The notes under the pieces are model-generated. The model made no database searches, was not told where the DNA came from, and saw nothing but the letters and a program-made list of their open reading frames with translations. From Candidatus Ruania gallistercoris (lineage in GTDB: Bacteria > Actinomycetota > Actinomycetes > Actinomycetales > Beutenbergiaceae), in NCBI GenBank assembly GCA_019116305.1, contig DXBY01000015.1:1-36156 (forward strand): 36,156 bases of DNA. Reading direction: 5' to 3'. A program made the translations under genes and the position numbers. Position 1 is the stretch's first letter, and each line of letters starts with the position of its first letter. Positions 31,899-36,156 of this stretch are shown one piece after another.

Positions 31899-32115
31899 GC
31901 CGCGCCCGGCAGCCGCCACGTCCTCCGCAGCTTCCTCCTTGCGAGTGGCCACGTGCGCAGGGTGCACGCCGCCGCAACTGTGCACTTGTGGCCAACCGCC
32001 GCATCCCGGGTGAACTGTGGCTGAACCTTTGCCGGCATCGGGACCGCAGCCGCTGGCGCCCCTCACGCGGCGGCTAACCTGGGTACAGCACTCAACCTGG
32101 AGGAATGCCTCACCT

Positions 32116-32847
32116 ATGACGCTCGTGATCGCCCACCGCGGGAACTCCTCGGTGGCCCCGGAGAACACCCTGCCCGCGTTCGCTGCCGCCGGCTTCGCCG
32201 GTGCCGACATGATCGAGATCGACGTCCAGGTGGGTGGCGACGGTGCCGGGGTGGTGATCCACGACGACTCCGTGGACCGCACCACGGACGCCGCCGGGCC
32301 GGTCAACACCCTGGACACCGCCGAAGTGGCGCGGCTGGAGGCTGGCGCGTGGCTGGACCCGGCCTACTCCGGTGCTGTGGTGCCGATGTTCGCGCAGGTG
32401 CTCGAGCTGCTCGGCCGGTTCCCGGAGATGGGGCTGCTGCTGGAGTTCAAGGGCACCTGGGCGCCCGGGCCGGCCGGTGACCTGCTCGCCGCGTTGACCG
32501 CTTCTTCGGTGGCCGACCGCACCATCGTGCAGAGCTTCGACCTGGACACGGTGCGGGTGCTGCGCGAGCTTGCACCCAGCATCCCGTGCGGTGGCCTGGC
32601 CCGGGCCGGCGATGCGGAGACCATCGCGATCTGCCGCGACCTGGGCCTGGTGGCCTGCAACCCGCACCTGCGCAGCGTGCTCGAGGACCCGGCATCGGTG
32701 CAGCGGATGCACGAGGCGGGCCTGAAGACTTACCCGTGGACCGCGAACGAGCCCGCCGACTGGGCCGCACTCGTGGCCGCCGGCGTCGATGGCATCATCA
32801 CCGACCGCCCGGACCGCCTGCTCGGCTGGCTGGCCGCCCAGTCCTGA
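32116..32847 (+). CDS. Glycerophosphodiester phosphodiesterase (GDPD family)
   Basis: 243 residues, TIM-barrel. It has the catalytic HRGNSSVAPENTLPAF (His7, Arg8), metal ligands in MIEIDVQ (Glu and Asp), HDDSVDRTTD (second catalytic His), LLLEFKG, and the terminal WTANEPADWAALVAAGVDGIITDRPD. It cleaves glycerophosphodiesters to glycerol 3-phosphate and an alcohol. No signal peptide is present, so it is probably cytosolic (UgpQ-like). GGAGG lies about 12 nt before ATG 32116, a rather long spacing. Confidence 0.93.
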   Translation: MTLVIAHRGNSSVAPENTLPAFAAAGFAGADMIEIDVQVGGDGAGVVIHDDSVDRTTDAAGPVNTLDTAEVARLEAGAWLDPAYSGAVVPMFAQVLELLGRFPEMGLLLEFKGTWAPGPAGDLLAALTASSVADRTIVQSFDLDTVRVLRELAPSIPCGGLARAGDAETIAICRDLGLVACNPHLRSVLEDPASVQRMHEAGLKTYPWTANEPADWAALVAAGVDGIITDRPDRLLGWLAAQS

Positions 32848-32866
32848 GGCCCCACCCCACCGGGTG

Positions 32867-32906
32867 GTCCTGTCAGGGGTGCGCTATCGCGCGCGGGTGA
32901 CAGGAC
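32867..32906. terminator. Hairpin after the GDPD gene
   Basis: GTCCTGTCA (32867-32875) pairs perfectly with TGACAGGAC (32898-32906), with additional GTGCGC/GCGCGC pairing inside. It lies between the convergent GDPD and MarR genes. Confidence 0.75.
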
Positions 32907-32949
32907 GAACGGGTGGACCTGACGTCCTCGTGGCGGTGAGCCAGCAGCC

Positions 32950-33492
32950 TCAGTCAGCGGGCAGCGCGGGCCGGTCGAGCACGTCGGCCACTGTGCCCAG
33001 CGTGCTGCGCAGGGTCCGGGTCTGTTCGGCGCCCAGGGTGCTGGCCAGTGCGTCGGCCAACCGGATCTGCACGGCCTCCACCTGCTCGAGCACGGCCCGC
33101 CCGGGCGGGGTCAGGTGCACCAGAGCCAACTCACCGGCAGGGTCGGAGGTGTGTGCGTGCCGGCCGAGCAGTCCGCGCTCCACCAGCGCGTTCACCGTCG
33201 CCTCGGCAGCCTCGACCACCTGACCGATCACCTCGGCAATCCCACGTGGGTGCACCGACCCGGCGTCGACGGCGGCAAGCACCTGCACCTCACCGCCACG
33301 CAGTCCGGTCACGGACTCGATCCGGCGGGCGAGCTGGGTACCGGCGGAGCCGATGCGGGTGAGCTCGTCCGCGAGCCCAAGGATCTCTCCGACAGCGGTG
33401 GTGGGTACGGCCTCGCGCACCCTGCTCGGGCCGATCTCGTGCGTCGTGCCTGGAATCAGCGCGGTCGCTCGGGCCAGGTCCTCGTCGATCAT
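32950..33492 (-). CDS. MarR-family transcriptional regulator
   Basis: 180 residues. The winged helix-turn-helix runs LRGGEVQVLAAVDAGSVHPRGIAEVIGQVVEAAEATVNALVERGLLGRHAHTSDPAGELALVHLTPPGRAVLEQVEA (about 67-142), with long dimerisation helices at both ends. ATG 33492 is chosen because AGGG lies 8 nt upstream; GTG 33498 is too close to it. Its targets are not visible; it is monocistronic. Confidence 0.88.
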   Translation of the reverse strand: MIDEDLARATALIPGTTHEIGPSRVREAVPTTAVGEILGLADELTRIGSAGTQLARRIESVTGLRGGEVQVLAAVDAGSVHPRGIAEVIGQVVEAAEATVNALVERGLLGRHAHTSDPAGELALVHLTPPGRAVLEQVEAVQIRLADALASTLGAEQTRTLRSTLGTVADVLDRPALPAD

Positions 33493-33588
33493 GCTCACAC
33501 CCTGTCCAACGCCGGCGCCGCGGATTTAGTTCCCCTCGTGGCGGCCGTTTCGCGATCTTCACACCATCGCCGCGGCAAGTGCGCAGAT

Positions 33589-33637
33589 GCGCCGGCGGTC
33601 GGGATCGTTCGCTGGGATCGATCCCGACCGCCGGCGC
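33589..33637. terminator. 18-bp perfect stem-loop after the symporter gene
   Basis: GCGCCGGCGGTCGGGATC (33589-33606) pairs exactly with GATCCCGACCGCCGGCGC (33620-33637). It lies 25 nt after the stop of the minus-strand symporter gene, so it is its likely terminator. Confidence 0.85.
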
Positions 33638-33662
33638 GGCCACAGGTCAGCGGCGCTCCAGT

Positions 33663-35129
33663 TCAGCGTGCGGCAGCCGGCTCGTTCTGGTCGGAAGCGG
33701 CCTGTGCGTCGCCGTCGCCCGCGGCATCCGTATCGCCCGCTTCATCCGGGTCGCCCGCCGCATCCGTATCGGCTGCTGCGTCGGTGTCGTCCACTGCGTC
33801 CGCCTCGTCCTCGTCGAACAGGTGCTCGGCGTTCCCGGCGTCGTAGCGCTCGCGATCGAGGATGCCCTCACGCTTGGACACGATCGTGGGCACCAGTGCC
33901 TGCCCGGCGACGTTCACCGCAGTGCGGCCCATGTCCAGGATCGGGTCGACGGCCAGCAGCAGGCCCACTCCCTCCAGCGGCAGCCCGAGAGTGGACAGGG
34001 TGAGGGTGAGCATCACCACGGCACCGGTCATCCCGGCAGTGGCGGCCGAACCGACCACCGAGACGAACGCGATCAGCAGGTAGTCGGTGATCTGCAGGTC
34101 GATGCCGTAGAACTGCGCCACGAAGATCGCGGAGATCGCCGGGTAGATCGCGGCGCAGCCGTCCATCTTGGTGGTGGCGCCCAGCGGTACGGCGAAGGAG
34201 GCGTAGGCGCGTGGCACGCCCAGGTTGCGCTCGGTGACCCGCTCGGTGACCGGCAGCGTGCCGATCGAGGACCGGGAGACGAACGCGAGCTGGATGGCCG
34301 GCCACGCTCCGCGGAAGTACTGCAGGATGGACAGTCCGTGACTGCGCAGCAGCAAGGGGTAGACCACGAACAGCACCAAAACCAGACCGGCGTAGATGGC
34401 GACGGTGTAGGTCGCCAGGGGCCCGAACAGGTCGGAGCCGTAGGTGGCCACCGCGTTGCCGATCAGGCCGAGGGTGCCGATCGGAGCCAGCCGGATGACC
34501 CACCAGAGCACCTTCTGGATGATCGACAGCGCCGAGGCGTTGAAGCTGAGGAACGGTTCCGCCTTACGTCCGGACCGCAGCGCAGCGATCCCGATCACCA
34601 GGGAGATCACCACGATCTGCAGCACGTTGAAGCCCAGGGAGACGCTGTCGCCACGTGCGGAGGCCTCGATACCGAGGAAGTTCGAGGGCAGCAGTCCGGT
34701 GAGGAAGTCCACCCAGCTACCGGTGCGGCCCGGCGCCTCGGCGTGCTCGGCACCGATGGAGGTGTTCTCCCCGGGGCGGGTGATCAGGCCCAGCGCCATC
34801 CCGATCGCCACGGCGATCCCGGCGGTGATGGCGAACCAGAGCAGGGTCTGACCGGCCAGCCGGGCCGCATTGGTGACCTTGCGCAGGTTCGCGATCGAGG
34901 CGACGATCGCGGTGAACACCAGCGGCGGCACGATCGCACGGAGCAGGCCGACGAACGAGGACCCGATGGTGTCCAGGGTGACGGTGAGCCAGTTCTCCGT
35001 CTCCTCGTCGACCGGGCCCAGGCGCAGCGCCAGGTAGCCGAGGGCGATCCCCAGGACCAGGCCGAGGAGAATCTGGATGCTGAAGGAGGGGAAGCGCAGC
35101 TTGCGCTTGGTGGACGTGTCGGTGGACAC
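33663..35129 (-). CDS. Dicarboxylate/amino acid:cation symporter (DAACS family)
   Basis: 488 residues with eight helices and two re-entrant loops. The first hairpin carries SRSSIGTLPVTERV (usual serine-rich SSSxxTLP) and helix 7 carries ATTKMDGCAAIYPAIS (usual NMDGT, here KMDGC), followed by VVGSAATAGMTGAVVMLTLTLSTLGLP (hairpin 2). It takes up acidic amino acids or dicarboxylates with H+ or Na+. The 45-residue C-terminal tail is a low-complexity Asp/Ala repeat (DTDAA, DPDEA), unusual for the family. GTG 35129 follows GAGAAAGG. Confidence 0.93.
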   Translation of the reverse strand: MSTDTSTKRKLRFPSFSIQILLGLVLGIALGYLALRLGPVDEETENWLTVTLDTIGSSFVGLLRAIVPPLVFTAIVASIANLRKVTNAARLAGQTLLWFAITAGIAVAIGMALGLITRPGENTSIGAEHAEAPGRTGSWVDFLTGLLPSNFLGIEASARGDSVSLGFNVLQIVVISLVIGIAALRSGRKAEPFLSFNASALSIIQKVLWWVIRLAPIGTLGLIGNAVATYGSDLFGPLATYTVAIYAGLVLVLFVVYPLLLRSHGLSILQYFRGAWPAIQLAFVSRSSIGTLPVTERVTERNLGVPRAYASFAVPLGATTKMDGCAAIYPAISAIFVAQFYGIDLQITDYLLIAFVSVVGSAATAGMTGAVVMLTLTLSTLGLPLEGVGLLLAVDPILDMGRTAVNVAGQALVPTIVSKREGILDRERYDAGNAEHLFDEDEADAVDDTDAAADTDAAGDPDEAGDTDAAGDGDAQAASDQNEPAAAR

Positions 35130-35261
35130 GGTGGACCTTTCTCACGCGAGGAGGCCACCGAACGGACGGCGGCCCTGGGCAGCGCTCATCATCGAACGCC
35201 CGCCCGGGCCCGCGCAGACCCCTCTAGCAATCGTCCACATGCTGGACGGGCCGCCGCCTAC

Positions 35262-35321
35262 CGCGAGGGTGGCTTCGATGTCGTTCTGCGACCAGAAATC
35301 GACATCGAAGCTACCCTCGCG
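35262..35321. repeat. Intergenic palindrome, same family as 25415-25504
   Basis: CGCGAGGGTGGCTTCGATG (35262-35280) plus TCG pairs with CGACATCGAAGCTACCCTCG (from 35300) with a single G-U mismatch and a 16-nt loop. Its arm shares CGCGAGGGTGG and TCGATG with the palindrome after the desulfurase gene. It lies in the 216-bp gap between the symporter and oxidoreductase genes, 25 nt past the oxidoreductase stop. Confidence 0.9.
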
Positions 35322-35345
35322 GGCTGCTGGGCTGCGGCTGCCGGC

Positions 35346-36156
35346 TCAGAGGGTGGCAGCGGCCGGGTCCCAGCCCTCCGGCAGCAGCGGTGGTACCACC
35401 GCCGTACTCGCCAGCTCCACCGCTTGGCGGGTCTCGGCGGCCTCGGCGATCGAGATCATCACGTCCAGCACGTGGTAGGCGAGTTCTCCGGAGGCGCGCT
35501 CCGGCACTCCGGCACGGATCGCGCGGGCGAGCTCGACCACGCCGATCCCGCGGGTCGCACGGGACCCCACAGCCTCGATCACCTCGGCCTCGGCGGCGCC
35601 GAGCTCCCAGACGTCGGTCGGCTTGTCGAAGCCGTTCGGGTCCGGCACCACCATCGACCCGGAGGTACCGGTCAGCTCCAGCAGAGTGCGCCGGATCGAG
35701 GACTCGAAGCTGAACACCGCCTGCGCCGCCCCGCCGCCGGCGAACTCGATCAGCGCCGCGTGGTGGGTGGGCACGTTCACGTCGAACTCGGTACCGGCCT
35801 TCGGCCCCGACCCGATCACCCGGGTGGGCCGCGCGATCGAGGATGTGGCGCTCACCCGGGCCACCGGGCCGAGCAGGTGTACCAACGCCGTCAGGTAGTA
35901 CGGGCCGATGTCGAACAGCGGCCCGGCACCGACGTCGAAGAGGAACTCCGGGCTGGGGTGCCAGGACTCCGGCCCGGGGCTCTGCAGCAGCACCAGGGCG
36001 TTCAGCACGTCCCCGATCCGACCGGAGCTCGCAGTGCGTAGCGCGGTCTGGAACGAGGCGCCGAGCATCGTGTCCGGAGCGCAGGCGACCCGCACGCCGG
36101 CGGTCTCGGCGGCCTGCAGCAGTGCCCGGCCGCTCGCCCGGTCCAGGGCCAGCGGC
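35346..36156 (-). CDS. Gfo/Idh/MocA-family oxidoreductase, 5' end outside the window
   Basis: The visible 269 residues cover the end of the Rossmann domain (LALDRASGRALLQAAETAGVRVACAPDTML, following the usual EKP motif) and the whole C-terminal domain. The latter contains SPGPESWHPSPEFLFDVGAGPLFDIGPYYLTALVHLLGPV, whose GPLFDIGPYY motif is typical of sugar or inositol dehydrogenases of this group. It should oxidise or reduce a sugar or cyclitol with NAD(P). The frame is open to the window edge, so the start lies beyond 36156. Confidence 0.93.
   Translation of the reverse strand, partial: PLALDRASGRALLQAAETAGVRVACAPDTMLGASFQTALRTASSGRIGDVLNALVLLQSPGPESWHPSPEFLFDVGAGPLFDIGPYYLTALVHLLGPVARVSATSSIARPTRVIGSGPKAGTEFDVNVPTHHAALIEFAGGGAAQAVFSFESSIRRTLLELTGTSGSMVVPDPNGFDKPTDVWELGAAEAEVIEAVGSRATRGIGVVELARAIRAGVPERASGELAYHVLDVMISIAEAAETRQAVELASTAVVPPLLPEGWDPAAATL

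Noticed and set aside
32105-32119. Four-codon ORF (MPHL) before the GDPD gene as a leader peptide
   Set aside because: The Shine-Dalgarno is too close to its ATG and there is no attenuator structure; probably chance.
33579-36041. 820-codon plus-strand ORF
   Set aside because: It is the antisense of the symporter and oxidoreductase genes, and its residue composition (His, Gln, Gly, Arg, Asp) is typical of high-GC shadow frames.

Overview
The window is high-GC actinobacterial DNA, most likely a Micrococcales-type (Ruaniaceae/Beutenbergiaceae-like) chromosome. Supporting signs are an Lsr2 nucleoid protein, a mycothiol-associated DinB-like protein, an ECF41 sigma factor, a SAM-IV riboswitch, and many genes whose start codon sits 6-8 nt after a TANNNT -10 box, which implies leaderless mRNAs. 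Species assignment is inference. Nearly all the DNA is ordinary chromosome; the clearest mobile element is one IS110-family insertion at the left edge.

Layout. 1-2490: tRNA-Leu(CAA), then an IS110-family element with a long non-coding left end that probably encodes a bridge RNA, abutting a Fic (AMPylase) gene broken at both ends. 2508-5938 and on to 6741: an ECF41 sigma factor with its glycosyltransferase on the minus strand and a DoxX-like/NAD(P)-epimerase pair on the plus strand, separated by two back-to-back promoters matching the ECF41 consensus. 6742-8336: a TetR repressor divergent from an FAD monooxygenase, with a palindromic operator between two leaderless promoters. 8391-10778: small membrane and conserved hypothetical proteins, a LytR_C protein, a DUF4190-like protein and a glutamine amidotransferase. 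10888-13742: TetR regulator, c-di-AMP (ydaO) riboswitch, LysM-NlpC/P60 hydrolase, lipoprotein. 13989-16369: tRNA-Ser(CGA), SIR2 deacylase, tadA, upp.

16415-18288 is a sulfur operon: SAM riboswitch, a previously unlisted 50-residue ORF, rhodanese and MetZ, all joined by ATGA overlaps. 18364-21291 is a large LuxR-type ATPase regulator with a small ORF upstream; then come two acidic-linker lipoproteins (21939-23634), and a SAM-IV riboswitch in front of a SufS/CsdA-like cysteine desulfurase (23856-25400). 25552-30057 holds a lipase-like hydrolase, a polytopic membrane protein and a coupled three-gene set of membrane-anchored proteins of unknown function. 30170-36156 carries lsr2, a GNAT acetyltransferase, a TRIC-like channel, a glycerophosphodiester phosphodiesterase, a MarR regulator, a dicarboxylate/amino-acid symporter and a Gfo/Idh/MocA oxidoreductase that runs off the right edge.

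Most notable: the candidate bridge RNA, the symmetric ECF41 promoter pair, two different SAM riboswitch classes 6 kb apart, the hidden sORF under the first of them, and a family of long intergenic palindromes, one of which has had its left arm amplified three-fold.
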